From Saccharomycopsis fibuligera x Saccharomycopsis cf. fibuligera (lineage: Eukaryota > Ascomycota > Saccharomycetes > Ascoideales > Saccharomycopsidaceae): a DNA stretch of 64,000 nucleotides. Of the stretch, positions 40,660 to 53,206 are shown one piece after another; position 1 is the first letter of the stretch, and the number at the start of each line of letters is the position of its first letter. The position numbers were made by a program, and so were the translations under genes. The stretch lies in the NCBI GenBank assembly GCA_001936135.1, contig CP012809.1, forward strand, positions 186,001-250,000, in the 5' to 3' direction. The notes beneath the pieces were generated by a model. That model did no database searches. It was given only the letters and a program-made list of their open reading frames with translations, and was not told the origin of the DNA.

Positions 40660-41833
40660 ATTGAAGCTAAAGCTGAAGTTGAAATTGGTTGGCTTTTATT
40701 GATATTCTTTCTTGTTGATTTCAGTTCGTGTTTTTTTAATGTTTTTCGCCTGCTTTTTTGTTCTGGTTTTACGGTTAATTTTGTTTGCGTTTTCTGCAAT
40801 GTCCATTTGTACTTTATTTCTTTGAGTTTTGTTTTAAATTTTTGCATTCTGGTTATGGTATTTTTTGTCTTCTGTCCTTGTGCATTAAGCACTGTTAAGT
40901 CATTGCTTGATTTTTATTCTACTTCCTTTTTTTCCTTTTTATATCTTCCCTAATTATTATTCTCTAGATTGCAGATTCAGTTTTCCCAGTGTACACTATC
41001 AAATTCATGTTGCATGTTTTTATTCATGTTTTATAAGAAGATTATTCTTTGAGCTCCTGTACAGATATATAGACATGTGCGAATAAGTGCTTCAAAATGC
41101 GAGTTGGAAAATGTAGACTTTACACATTTTAATCATGTCATTTCTTTCTTTCATACTGACTTTAATTAAAAGTCAAGGAAGACGTTGGATGCAAATATAC
41201 CCACATCAAAACTTAAATTTTAAAACCTAACTCATAAATAAATTTATTTACGTTAACATCAAAGTGGTTAAATAAAAATAGGTTTATCAAAACCGTATAA
41301 AAAGAAAATTAGAAAGTAAACATTTGTCATTGTTAATAATCTTTCAGCTTATTAAGACAAAAGCTTTATTTCTCATTTGAAAATTGAAATGAACATCAAG
41401 CATAAAATAAAGGAACACTTTGATTCCATTTATTTTCACTAATATCATAAGCAGATAAGCAAACTTCTTAGGGTTTTACCCTATATTCATACATATTTTC
41501 TTACATACTACTTATTCAGGACCTTTTGCTCCAATTTCTCAAAATTAGAGCTATTGAATAAAGAATATGCTCCTCTTTTGAGTCTCGTTATTTAGCTTAT
41601 CTGTTTGCAGCGAAAACGTCCTAAATTGACATAATTAAGTGCTACGGCAACTTATCAAAAACAGTACTTGTTAGAATTGTGCAGTGCTTTCTGGATTATT
41701 GACATCATTTACTGATTTCCAACAGATAAGTAGGCCTCCTGCGATTTCCATCATCCCACACAATAACAATTCTCTGTAAAATAAAATGATTAATCTTACT
41801 TTTTTCACTTCTTTTCCATAATGTCGCTCACGC
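40660..41833. other. Convergent spacer CSE4 / BOS1
   Basis: About 1.17 kb of AT-rich 3' sequence, T-rich after CSE4 (40697-40950). Open frames here are by-products of the T-rich strand. No gene, repeat or RNA is seen. Confidence 0.6.
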
Positions 41834-42692
41834 TCACCCAAGATACTTGTAAATAAAGTAGAAGCTCATTATAGTGAAAATTGCCCCAATAAAAAACACA
41901 AATCGATCCTTATACACTCTTCTTTCAATTTGTTGAATAGTTGCCCTAGAAACTCCCAAAGTTACCAAACTTGAAGATAATTTTTTTTCAAACTTGATCA
42001 AATATTCATTTTGCGTAACAATGTCGTCAAAACTTGCTTGTCCCATCTCAAGAATTTCGTCAAGTTGTTGACTGGAACGGCCCAAAGAGTTGTGTTCTTT
42101 GTAAAGACCTTCTTTGTATGACATGCCACTGCCTCGCTGCTGCTGCTGTTGTTGATGCGAGCCCACGGCTGCCGATGAGGATGTCGTTGATGAAGAGTAT
42201 GGATTATCCGTTGATGTTGTGGTTGATGATCCCACCACAGCTGCTGAGCCAGGAGTTCCGCCATGAAACCTTGCTCCACGGTTAAGTAATTCGCTCCTGC
42301 TGTTTTCCAAAGTAACTTCTTCTTTACGTTTTTTGATACTATCAAACCTCAATTTCAAATCGCTTAGTTCATTGCGAAATTTATCAATTCTTTTGTTGTA
42401 TTTTTGCTTATTTTCTTGATTTGTTTCCTTAGAGACAAGATCATTAAGTTCGTTAATAGTACGGTTCAAGCCAGTAATGGATACACTGATTTGACCTTGT
42501 GTAGAAAGTGGTGCATTGGTATAGTTTGACTCAAAATAGGCAAGGTCCTTTTTGAGGGTTTGCACCTGTTTGATACCGTGGCCAAACAAGGAGTTCTAAA
42601 AATGTTAGTTGTTTTGATTTATAATGATAAAAAGACAAATTTTATCTAGTTAGTAATGCGGCTTTTTTAACACTTAAACAGAAACGTACCAT
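41834..42692 (-). CDS. BOS1: ER-Golgi v-SNARE Bos1, two exons
   Basis: Bos1 is the Qb-SNARE on COPII vesicles that pairs with Sed5, Bet1 and Sec22 for ER-to-Golgi fusion. Exon 1 is only the ATG (42690-42692). A 94-nt intron follows, then exon 2 (42595-41834) begins Asn-Ser-Leu-Phe-Gly-His, giving 254 residues that align with S. cerevisiae Bos1 (MNALYNHAVKQ...). The intron has donor GTACGT, a perfect TACTAAC branch point and TTTAG acceptor. The protein has an N-terminal helical region (1-95), a Ser/Gln-rich linker including a poly-Gln run, the SNARE motif (LDEILEMGQASFDDIVTQN..., about 180-230) and a C-terminal membrane anchor (FVFFIGAIFTIMSFYFIY). Divergent from the EIS1-like gene. Confidence 0.94.
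42596..42689 (-). other. BOS1 intron directly after the start codon
   Basis: 94-nt phase-0 intron, donor GTACGT, TACTAAC branch (+ strand gttagta, 42649-42655), acceptor TAG. An intron at this site is also known in S. cerevisiae BOS1. Confidence 0.92.
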
Positions 42693-43542
42693 TTTGTGTC
42701 CGAGAGGAATTGTGTGATGATGATGGGTTTTGTGGTGCTGGCATGATCAAAGTGGTTCTCTTAATCTAGCATCACCATCTTTACTGTTTCCATACTAAAT
42801 TAAAAAAGAAAAAAAAAATGGAATTTTTAGTCTATGACGCACTGTGACGCGCTTTGAAGTTTCATATTGCAAAATAATGCGGATATCTGCTATAACATGT
42901 ATCCGTCATTACCGTATACCTGAAAGCACATTTGGCAACATTTGGTAACCTCATCACACATTATTACACATTATGATGCCGTGCCCCACAGCGTTCAGTG
43001 CCGGCAAAACGGGACAAAAAGTCTTGCTGCATTGTATTATGATTATGCGGTAATTGTATTGTGTTAAGTGTATTGTATGTTGTAAATCAAGTAAACCAAG
43101 TAAACCAAGTAAAGCAACCGCCAATTTCCCACAATGCCAGCAAGCGGTATTTACAGCAGCTGAAATTTGCCATTTGCCCCGGAAATCCAATTTCCACTGA
43201 CAAGAAAATGACAAACAAAAGACAAAAAAGAATGACGTTTTACACTTTTGCTTTATTGCTTGCTTTTTGCCCGCAGCGCCTTAACTAGAGTTATATCGTC
43301 AGTGAAGTGGTACTATTTTATTATAAAGCGTATATTCGCTGTTTTTCCTATCATAATTAAACAAGCTTCTGCTTTACGCTCCCAATTGCTGTCATTCTAC
43401 TTCTTTACTTTAGTTTACTCCGCTTTTTATCCATATTTCTACCAAGCGAATAACCACGCTAATACACAAAAACATAAAAATATATACTCAATTGTCAATC
43501 AAATTTAACAAAGTAATAAGATAAGAATAATAAGATTGAAGA
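42693..43542. other. Divergent promoter region BOS1 / EIS1
   Basis: 850 bp. It contains GTGACGC/GACGCAC repeats near 42835-42852, a CAAGTAAAC 9-bp direct repeat at about 43087-43110 and AT-rich sequence before the EIS1-like start. No gene. Confidence 0.6.
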
Positions 43543-46500
43543 ATGCCTTTACTCAGCACTAGGAATAAGGGCAGACACTCCTCTTTGAGTGGCATCGCGC
43601 AATATGAAAAGAACCTTAAAGCCAAGCAGAGCCCCTTGGGGATTTACAGTACCATCGATAATACCAATAACGCTAGAAGCAATACAGGTAGCGCTGCTGG
43701 CTCAAGCTCCGCTAACGCCAACCAAGCAGCTCTTAGGGCTGCTGCTGCTGTTGCTGCTGGATTTAATATCCGTAATAATTACGGAACTACCGGTAACACT
43801 GGCACTAAAGCTAAAAGAAGTGCCACTAGCAACATCATCAAAAACAAAAAGACCAAGACAAATAAAAAAGGCGAGGCTACAGTAATGTCAACATCTTCTG
43901 CAAAAGCAGCCAAACCAGCAAAGACAAAATCTCGCAACTCGTTGACTTCTGGTGTATATGGAGTTTTGAAAAGAAATTCTGCAAGCGGTGGCAGCTCTAC
44001 AGTTGCAAGTCCAAAGAGAGCCATCAATAATGATAATAACTACACCACAACTCCTACTCCTGCTAATACTGCTGCGACAAATTACTCAGATGGAATATCA
44101 CAATCTCGGAATAGCGATAACATTGGCAGTGGCATAAATTATACTGATATCAGCAAAATTAATAGCAGTAGCAATATTCCGCCAACGACAGCAAGCAGCG
44201 ATTATGACAATTACAAGAATTTTGATGATAATCACGACTACGACGAAGATTACGATAATGAAGATTATAACCGAGAATTCAATCAGCCATCCCCAAACAT
44301 CACCAAGACTCCTGTCACTACAACAATTGACGATCCAACTGAACCGCCTACTCTTGCTGACCAGCGAGGATTAATTGATGCAGCAAGCACTGTCATCAAA
44401 GCTGGAGGAACAGCCTCGCCGATTATTTTACATCAGGATATTGATACCCGAAATCCTGTTTTTCTGAGTGCTGAAGATTACAGAAATGCACCTCAAGAAC
44501 ATATTAACTTACCAAGGCCAGTAGCAGGCGATCCAGGAGCTGCCGGTGATACTGAACCAGTGAGTCTCGATGAAAGTAATATAGTTCTCGATGGTCAACA
44601 AAACAACGATCTGAGTAAAAATATAGAAAAAAAGTTGTTGCCTAATCCAGAGATCTCAAAGTATAATTCACCAAATGAAGCTGCTCAAAAAGATGAATTG
44701 CAGCGTATTGGTTATGGCGGTTATGAAGATGAATTGCACCCTGGAGATATTGAAGATTTGGGTAATCAGTATGCAGGAAAAGTAAATAATGATAAATATC
44801 AGAGTAATTTGGCTCCAAATGACCAGTATGCAAATGATCAGTATGCACAAAAGGAAGACGAAAGACAGTACTTTGGTGAACCTGAGATTTCTCCTGCTGT
44901 AGATTCTGAGGCAGCAAATTACGGCATCGAGAGATATCGTGGAGATGAAGGCAATAAAGACAAAAGATTGGCCGCAAATAGTGCAAATGCCGCATTGTAC
45001 CAAAACAGCAAGCAACATTCTCAGGAAAATTACAGTTATAATGATAGTCAAAATCATAAACATCGTAACCTCCACCAACAAGCAAAGGAAACTGATGAAT
45101 TTTTGACCTCTGAAGAAGAAAGATTAGCCGACAAGAGTGCCTATGCTGCCCTTCACGAACAACAATTAGGCTTAATAACCCAAAAAAGAAAACCTCAAAA
45201 CGAACAACAAGAGCAATTTGACCATGCTGATTATGAGGCCGCTGACGAGAGGCTTGCCACTAAAGGTGCCAGCGCAGCACTTCATGGGCCACAGGGCAGT
45301 ACTGCCGAGAACAATACCTTTTTGACTAATGAGGAGGAAAATTTTGCTAATAAGAGCGCCGGGACTGCTCTATTGTCTGGTGCTAAAAAACTGAAATCTA
45401 CCCCTCATCACTATCATAACCTAATTCAGCTGCAAAATCAAAAAACTACTGGAAGTAGTCAAACTAATGGTTCATTTTCCAAAGGCAGTAATATTAAGGG
45501 GAAAGACAGAAGGGTCGACTTGGATCCAACATTTGCAACAACAAATAACCCATTAGATACTACTGATAAGAATCATCCTGTGCCCTCGTTGAGCCATACT
45601 CCTTTGAGAACTTCTTCTCCTACAAAAAGCCAAAGAGGTGACAAAAAACCTGGACATCAAAAACATCTTCAAAGGCAGAAACTAAGCGGTTTTAGTTTAG
45701 ATAATCGCAATCAAGGCACAAAACGCAATACCATGTCAAATACTGTTGATAATAGCGGTAATGGTATTATTAGTAATAGTAGTCCAAGTTCCCAAAAAAA
45801 GAAGACAAAGCAAACTCATGGAACTGCTGGTGCTGGCTTTAGAAATTCGCCTGCTTCGTCCCCATCAAGACGTCAAAGTTCTATTGCAACTGCTGGTAAT
45901 GGTGCTGGAGCTGCTGCCATTGGAGCCATTGGGGCTTCTGGGGGAACTGGGGGGACTAGAACTGCAGGCTCAACAGACTACTCGGGCAGCGATGATGCTG
46001 CTAAAAAGGCTGCTTATACTTCTGCTCTTAGAAACCATAGTATTCTGGCCGGTGCTGCTAACATTGTTAGCAAAGACAGAGATAATGTTGAGAATGTTAG
46101 TGACAGTGGCATTGGCCATGAAGCATCACCAATTATTGGTGGTACCTCAGCAACCGTACCTGAACAGAAAGCTGCTAATGCCAACTCCAAAGAAATTACT
46201 GGCGCTAGAAGTGGAGATGGAGCTACCGCTGTAACTGCTGATCATCACTACAACGCCAACGATAATCAAGGCAAAGTGAAACTTGGTGCTGGCTTAACTA
46301 TGCCATGGACTGAAGTGGAAAAAATTGCTCAAAGTCGTATTAACCCTGTGCTTAGTGATATAGATGATAACATTCGCAAGCAGCAGAAAATTGATTTGGA
46401 AAAACAGCAACAGAAGCAACAAGAAAGAGAATTAAAGCAAGCTGAAAGAGAGAGGAAACAACAAGAAAAGGAAAAGAAGCATAGGGAGAAGGAGCAGAAA

Positions 46501-49500
46501 CAGAGAGAAAAAGATCAAGAGAAGCAAAGAAGAGCTCTGTTGGTAGTGGCTGGAGGCCCTGGGGGTTCTTCCACTGACGCTGCTGTCAACCGTAATCGTA
46601 ATTCTGTTACTACAACTGAAAGTACTACTGCCAACGCCAATGCCAATGATAATGAGGAAGGGCTTGCTGCTGCCCAAGCAAGGAGCTCACAACAACAGCC
46701 GCAAGAGCGCAGACGTAGCAGTGTTTTTGGTTTTTTTAAGAGAAACAAGGGTAAAAAGCATCAACATGGTACCAGTAATGAAAGCTCGAGTGATAACCTG
46801 GCTAGTCCTACTACTACTAGTAATGCAAACAACAGAAGACCTTCTGAAAAGAGTACTGCTGCTAATACTGCCGTCGCCGCTAATACAACTCCTGCTATCA
46901 ACAATATTAATGATAACACTACGCAATCAAAAATAACTGATAAAGAAAAAGATAAGCTTGGATATCCTGGCATTGCTAGTGATGTGATTGCTACTGGGGC
47001 CACTACTGGTGCTGGGGCTGGATTAATTGAATCTGAAGCCCGCAAGAGGGAAAACTATGAGCATGGTAAACCATTTGAAAATCCATTATTAGATGAAAGA
47101 GCACCAAATAACAAAAACAACACGGAGAGAAGTGCAGCTAGGTCTGGCACTGGTGTAGGTGCTAGTGATGTTCATACTAATTTCAATGCTGATGGAACAG
47201 AAGTGGTTGAAAGATCCTCCAGGTATAATAATGCAGATTATGATGATAACGAGGCGGTTCCAGCAACTTCGAGCACTTATGGACGCACCGATGATGTTGA
47301 TGATGGTTATTATCATGAAGATGATACACACACTGCTGCCACCATCAATGATTCAGTTAGAGATCGTCATCAGCGACAACAAAATGTTAATGCCGATGCA
47401 GATACCACGGGTGCTATAAAGGATGTCAGTATTGCTGGAATTGCTCCGGAGACAGGTGGAAGAACTAGTCCTTATCTTGATGAAGATATTAGTGCACCAA
47501 GAGCTAGACGGAAAAGCAGTTTTGAGCAGCAACATATCCAACAACAAAGACAAGAGCTGCAAGAAAGAGAGAAAGAGAGAGAAAGAGAAAAAGCAACTGC
47601 TAATCAAATTCGCAATGATAGTCGTAGTGAGACTTTGGATGAAGCATTGCAAGATTCTGCTGTAGGCATTGTTGGGCCTTCTACCACTGCCGCTGGTTTG
47701 GCTGGCACTGCTCATAATGGAAATGATAAAAACTATAGCAATAGCAACATCAATGGTAACTACAGTAGTGAAAACCCTGGTTTGAGTAAAGGAGTTGAGG
47801 GTGGTGGTAAGGAACAATTTCCTCGATTTATTCCTGGTACTTTTCAAGAGGTCTACACTGATGGAAATGGCAGAGGTCTTGATAATGTCAACAATTTTAG
47901 CAACAGCTCTGGAAAGGCCAATAGACGTGAAGCAGCAGTTTTCGGTGCAAGCCCCACCGATGCCACTAATGCCAACGCCACCCACCCAAATGCAAGTACC
48001 AACAGCAACATTGAAAGCAGCGATGCTTTGAATGACGCAGCCTTAAATACGGCAATTGTTCCAATTAATGACAATAATAAAGGCGGATCATTGCAAGATT
48101 TGTTGGTTCAGAATGATTTGTTGCAGCAGAAACTTGAAAGTGGTGATAATGTCGATGAACTTGGCGATAAGAAGCAGTACGCTAGTGACTTAGACTCAAA
48201 CAATCGCAAAGCAAATGAAGATGCGACGATTGTTGGTGGTCAAAGCAAAAACCGAACCCCAAATCAACAACAACAGCAACTGCAGCAACAACTGCAGCAA
48301 CAAGGAGATCAGAATGCGAACCAGCCACGCTTTATTGTTAGAAAAGGCCAGTCACAGGAGCAATATGGCCAACCGGCTGGTAACGCTAATGTTGCAGACT
48401 CGCCAACAAATGCTATTGTCGGTCATAATAATGATAATTCTCTTGGAGCTGCTTCTGCAAATAATGAGGATAATGAAAATCACACTTCCGCAGATTCTCG
48501 TAATGTGTTAGCTGCCAATGAACATACTGATGCTAAATTACTTGCTTCTGCTGCTGCTGTAGTGCCTGCAATTGCGGTTGCCGGTAGCGCTGCAGGTGTG
48601 GGAAATGGTAATGGTGGTCATACCAATGGCGCAACTGGTGCTAGTAACTTAGCTGTTGCTGATGTATTACAGGAAGACCCGAAAGGTAAGCCAGATACGT
48701 TAGTTGTTGATGAAGCTGACGATGTGAAGGCTATTGGCATTGATGGTGGCGGCGATGGTAAAGAAGAAAGAGAATACGCGGAAGGATTAGGATTGGTTCC
48801 AAAGCAACAAGGTGAGCAGCAAAGGCAACATCAAGGAGGCAATGCAGCCGGCATTGGTTCCGTTCCTGGGTCTCTTCCAGGTGCTGGATTTGGATCTAGT
48901 ACTCAAAGTGATATCAATATTGACAAGAATGGACAGTATGGTAGCAAAAACGCCAGCAATAGCCGCAGTAATATTGGCGGGTACGGTAACGGGAGCACCA
49001 GTGATGGCAATTTTGTTGATGCTAATGAAACAGTGGAAGGATTTAATGTGACCGATGGTGAAACCATTCCGGTAATTTTACAATCTCATGGCGACCAAGC
49101 CGTTGTGCATCCAGAGTTATCAAAAGGTGGTGGAAATGAGATTTACAATGGAAATGGAACTGGGACTGGAACTGGAACTGGTTTGGGATTGGTTGGCGAC
49201 GGCGACAATTTGCAACAACAAGAACCTATTTTGAGACATCAAGGAGACTTGATTAGCCAGCAAAAAGAGTTACTTGACACGGAGCATAAAATTTTGGACA
49301 ATGAGGAAAAAGAATTGCAAAATGAACGAGAAAAATTATTGCTGAGTGATAATCCTAGCTTGTTGTTGACGAAGCAGAGATCAATCAAGGAAAGAAGGCA
49401 ATCATTGAATAGCGAAAAGAAAGTATTGGAAAGTAATACTAATAGCACCAGCAGCAGAAGCGGTAGTGGTTCGAGTGCAGTGCAGCATGATGATGCGCTT

Positions 49501-49629
49501 CCTGCTATTGGTGCTGCTGGTGCTGCAGCGGCTATAGTGCCAGCAGTGATAATGAGCAATTCTGAAGAAGAGGGAGCAGTAGAAACTGCAGAAGAATTAA
49601 CTCCAGACGCCAATACCAGCAATGATAAC

Positions 49630-49672
<43 letters not shown>

Positions 49673-50472
49673 TTAATAACAATAGTAGTAGCAGTACTAC
49701 GAAAAACAATAATGGCACTTTAGTTTTTGTTGATGGAGTCAAGGGCGATGAGCAAAGTCATAGCAACACTACTGATGCACAAAGTGAAAGTATCACGCCC
49801 ACTACTAATAAGACAGTGGCTACTGAAGGCACTACGCCACCATCAGCAGTCACTGCAGCGGCCATCGGTGTTGGTAGCGGTGCAAGTGGAAATAGTGGTA
49901 ACAGTGGTGGAGTCAATGCGATAAGTGCTAATAATACGGGGACTACCAGCAACACTGCAACAACTACCAATACTAGTGGTAACGCTAGCAGCAGTCACAA
50001 ACAGGCACCACTATTCAAAAGATTGCTTACTGGAGAACTGACCCACTCAAAGGGAAATCCATCAGTCAGGCTGATTGTTAGCAAAGAAGGGGTTATTGGA
50101 GGCACTAGTGCTGGGCCGAATTCAAGAGCCCAAAGTATTATTACCAACAGTAATGAGAAGAGCAAGAAGGGTCTTCTTCCTGCTGTCGGTGTTGGTGCTG
50201 CTACAGGTACCGGGGCTACAACCACTACTTCTAAAACCAACAAAAATAGCAGAACTTCGACTGGCGATGCTACAACAAGTGCTGCTGCTGCTAAGAAGAG
50301 CAATGCTAAAAGTGAACTTAGTAGGGACAGAAGCGCAGGAGAGCCTGATCTGCTTTCGATTAATGGTAACGAAGAAGCAGCATTAGATGATGCTTCTGGA
50401 AGACCAAAGCAGAGACGTTTGAGCAAGATATTTTCGAACTTTATTAGACGCCAGCTGGCGACTGCGTCGTGA
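43543..50472 (+). CDS. EIS1: Giant eisosome protein Eis1-like
   Basis: Probably the Eis1 homologue, a peripheral eisosome component at the plasma-membrane cortex. The 2309 residues are almost wholly disordered and Asn/Ser/Gly/Ala-rich; S. cerevisiae Eis1 has 843. Support: an N-terminal YEKNLKAKQSPLGIYS-like start; four dispersed copies of an (E/K)RLAxxSAxAAL-type motif at nt 44956, 45115, 45244 and 45331; a charged coil at about 946-1000 (Gln/Lys/Glu/Arg); a second coil at about 1897-1966 (QQKELLDTEHKILDNEEKEL); a poly-Asn run near 2029-2045; and a basic C-terminus (RRLSKIFSNFIRRQ). Position beside ARP9, RCH1 and an MSN2-like gene matches YMR031C (EIS1). The frame is open for 6.9 kb with no stop. 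Homology by sequence alone is weak, so the call leans on motif and synteny. Confidence 0.68.
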
Positions 50473-50930
50473 TGTGAGTTAGACTTTATGTTTTTTTGTT
50501 TTTTTTTGTTTTTTTGTTTTTGAGTTAGCTGTGTTGTTGTTGATTGTATTTTACCAGTTATTTTTTTTTTGTAACTTTTTTATATCCGAGTTGAGATACG
50601 TTTGTAATTGTCTTTTTCTTTTTTGTTCATTAGAGCAGTATGGTATGTATGGGCGATACAAACCAGCACACTACTATAGTTTTTATCTTGTTGTATGATT
50701 CATTTAACCCAGAGATGTATTTTTGTTGAATACTTTTCCACAAGTTGTAGAAACGCTTACGAGCTGGAACTTAAATACATTTACCCAAGTTGCCGCAAGG
50801 ATTGGTTTTGTTGTTGTATACATGCACTTGTTGCAACATGCATGGATGTATAGAAACAACCATAGACAGCTATGACAAGCAGCAGCGGCAGATGCTGCCA
50901 CTTTGAGCTCGTATACGGAGCAGGGCCCGT

Positions 50931-50975
50931 GCTTTGGCTTTGGCTTTGGCTGTGGCTGTGGCTGCGGCTGTGGCT
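50931..50975 (+). repeat. GGCTTT/GGCTGT hexamer tandem
   Basis: About seven 6-bp units: GCTTTG three times, then variants GCTGTG and GCTGCG. Confidence 0.8.
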
Positions 50976-51188
50976 GATATGAAATAGAACTGTGGCTAAG
51001 TACACCTCATCTCTACCGCGGCGGTTATTAGCTGTTGCAGCGATACCATTGATTGTATGACTACTCTCTCACATAACAATAAGACAAGCACCGCCAGTAG
51101 TGCGTTTATCACTGATGTAGGGCGCGCAGTTATGGTTAGAGTTTGCGAAAGGGTAATGCTGCGCGGCCGCGGGTCTATTATTAGTGGT

Positions 51189-51212
51189 CACGTGCATGTG
51201 TCACCTCACGTG
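51189..51212. promoter_or_regulatory. Paired CACGTG boxes
   Basis: CACGTG at 51189-51194 (GGTCACGTGC, a good Cbf1-type context) and at 51207-51212, start-to-start 18 bp, about 760 bp upstream of the MSN2-like gene. Confidence 0.4.
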
Positions 51213-51407
51213 GGGCAGACAACGGGAGTTGCGGTGCCATGGGGAAGACAGCAGCATTGTTTTGCAGACAGAGAGTGAGTGAATTAGTTTACAGTTGCCA
51301 ACTAATTCTAATTCTCAGTTAACTCAGCCAAATTGAATTAGGATTTACGACCACTGCACTAGCACACGGCGGGTAACCCCAGAGTCTAGACACAATACCA
51401 CACCCAC

Positions 51408-51441
<34 letters not shown>

Positions 51442-51966
51442 TATAAGCTAGTATCAGCGCTTATCACCACCAGCACTCCTCCTCCTCCTCCTCCTCCTCC
51501 TCCTCCGCTGCGTCCAAATTGGCAAGAATTAATTGTCGCCAGTGCATTCTTCCGCTCGATTTCTCTTGGACAACTTCTCTTGTAAAAACCATTCCCCAAT
51601 TGTACCTGCTATTTCGCTATCCTCTCTTCGCTACTGCTCTGCTCATCCCGCTTGATACATCGGTCGACTTTGCTACTTGTCCCGCTGCTCCCGCTTATCC
51701 CTTCCACTGCTTCTCTCCTCTTTGCGCTATCTGCCTCAGCACTTGCAAGGTGGCTCTTCACTTGGGCGTTTATTCACTGGTGCTATTGCACTCCACTTTG
51801 CTCCAAAACCACTCTACATTGACTGCCTACAACTTCTAACTTCTACCGCGACTCTTATCACTACTCCCCAATACCAGAACACACCTCACCTCATCTCATC
51901 GCGGCATTCCACACATTCACACATACACAACACGCATAGTACACCCCTGATCCATTATTTTTGGAC

Positions 51967-53127
51967 ATGACCTCCATCGCCAACTTCTCAAATCTGGCTT
52001 TGGACGAGGCTAATATCGACTCCTCTGACGCTTTCAACTTCGACCTCGATAACCAAGACGTTTCTCAATTTGCTTTTGCTCAATCTGCTGCCGATGTCGT
52101 CGCTGATTATGCAATGGCTAACTCGGATCACACCATGAGCGGCACTGATGCTACCACCGCTGCTGCAAATGCTGCTGCAAATGCTGCCGCTGCACAAAAA
52201 CACCACCACGGGCCGTCCTTATCGCTCAATACAGCGATTTACACTGCTCCACCTAATAGTAACGTAAATCCCGTCGACAACGCATTGAACTTTGATCATG
52301 ATTTTAGCATCGATCCGGCATTGGATTTTGGGTTGTTCAATACAAGTTCAAACTCCACTTATAATATTTACAATAATCTCACTAGCAATGGCAATAACAA
52401 TATCAACAATGCCGCCGCCGCCGCCGCTGCTGCTGCAAACACTACTACTAATAATAATAACAATAATAATAATAATAATAATCAAAGCCCCTTTAGCAGT
52501 TTTGATAGCGTCATTACCCCAACTGTGGATTCCCCGTTGTATGAAATTTACAGCGAACTGTCGCTATACAACAGATCTCCAGCAATATCCAGTTTTGAGC
52601 TTGGTAGAACAAATAACGGTTTGGAATACTTTTCCGGTTTTGAAAAACCGGCAGTCACCAATTTGGTGCCGATTCACGAAAATGCAGAAATTGGAGCTTC
52701 CGAACTAACCAGCAATAGCAATAGCAATAACAGTAGAAATCACCCACCTCTTTTTGACAATATCAACGCAAATGATAGTTTATTCAATCCATATACTAAG
52801 CAGAAACACAATTCCTTACCGGCGCTATTCTACCATAGCGCTAATGCCGCAGGAACTGCATCTGGCAACTACAACAATAATGGCAATAACTCTGTATCAT
52901 ACTTTAACATTCCTGCTTCTTCTGCTCCACCATCTTCAGTATTGCCGCCTCCGCCTGCTTCTGCTGCTTCTGCTGTTGCTAACGTTAACGTTAACTCTAA
53001 CTCTAGCCCTGCCACATCAATGCATTCGCCTGAGCTTTCTATGAGATCAACCGCTACAATGTCCACTAGTCCCATCAATAACAACACAAATGGCAATTCT
53101 AAAAAAACCCAAAGTCAAAGTCAAACT

Positions 53128-53206
<79 letters not shown>

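Larger units (their letters stand above)
50473..51966. other. Intergenic region EIS1 / MSN2-like
   Basis: 1.5 kb. T-rich 3' sequence of EIS1 (50490-50580) is followed by a GGCTTTG/GGCTGTG hexamer repeat (50931-50975), a NotI-type GCGGCCGC (51164-51171), two CACGTG boxes, CA/ACACAT microsatellite (51401-51441), a CTC trinucleotide run (about 51478-51506) and a long C/T-rich leader to the start codon. Complex leaders of this kind are common before regulator genes. No gene. Confidence 0.6.
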
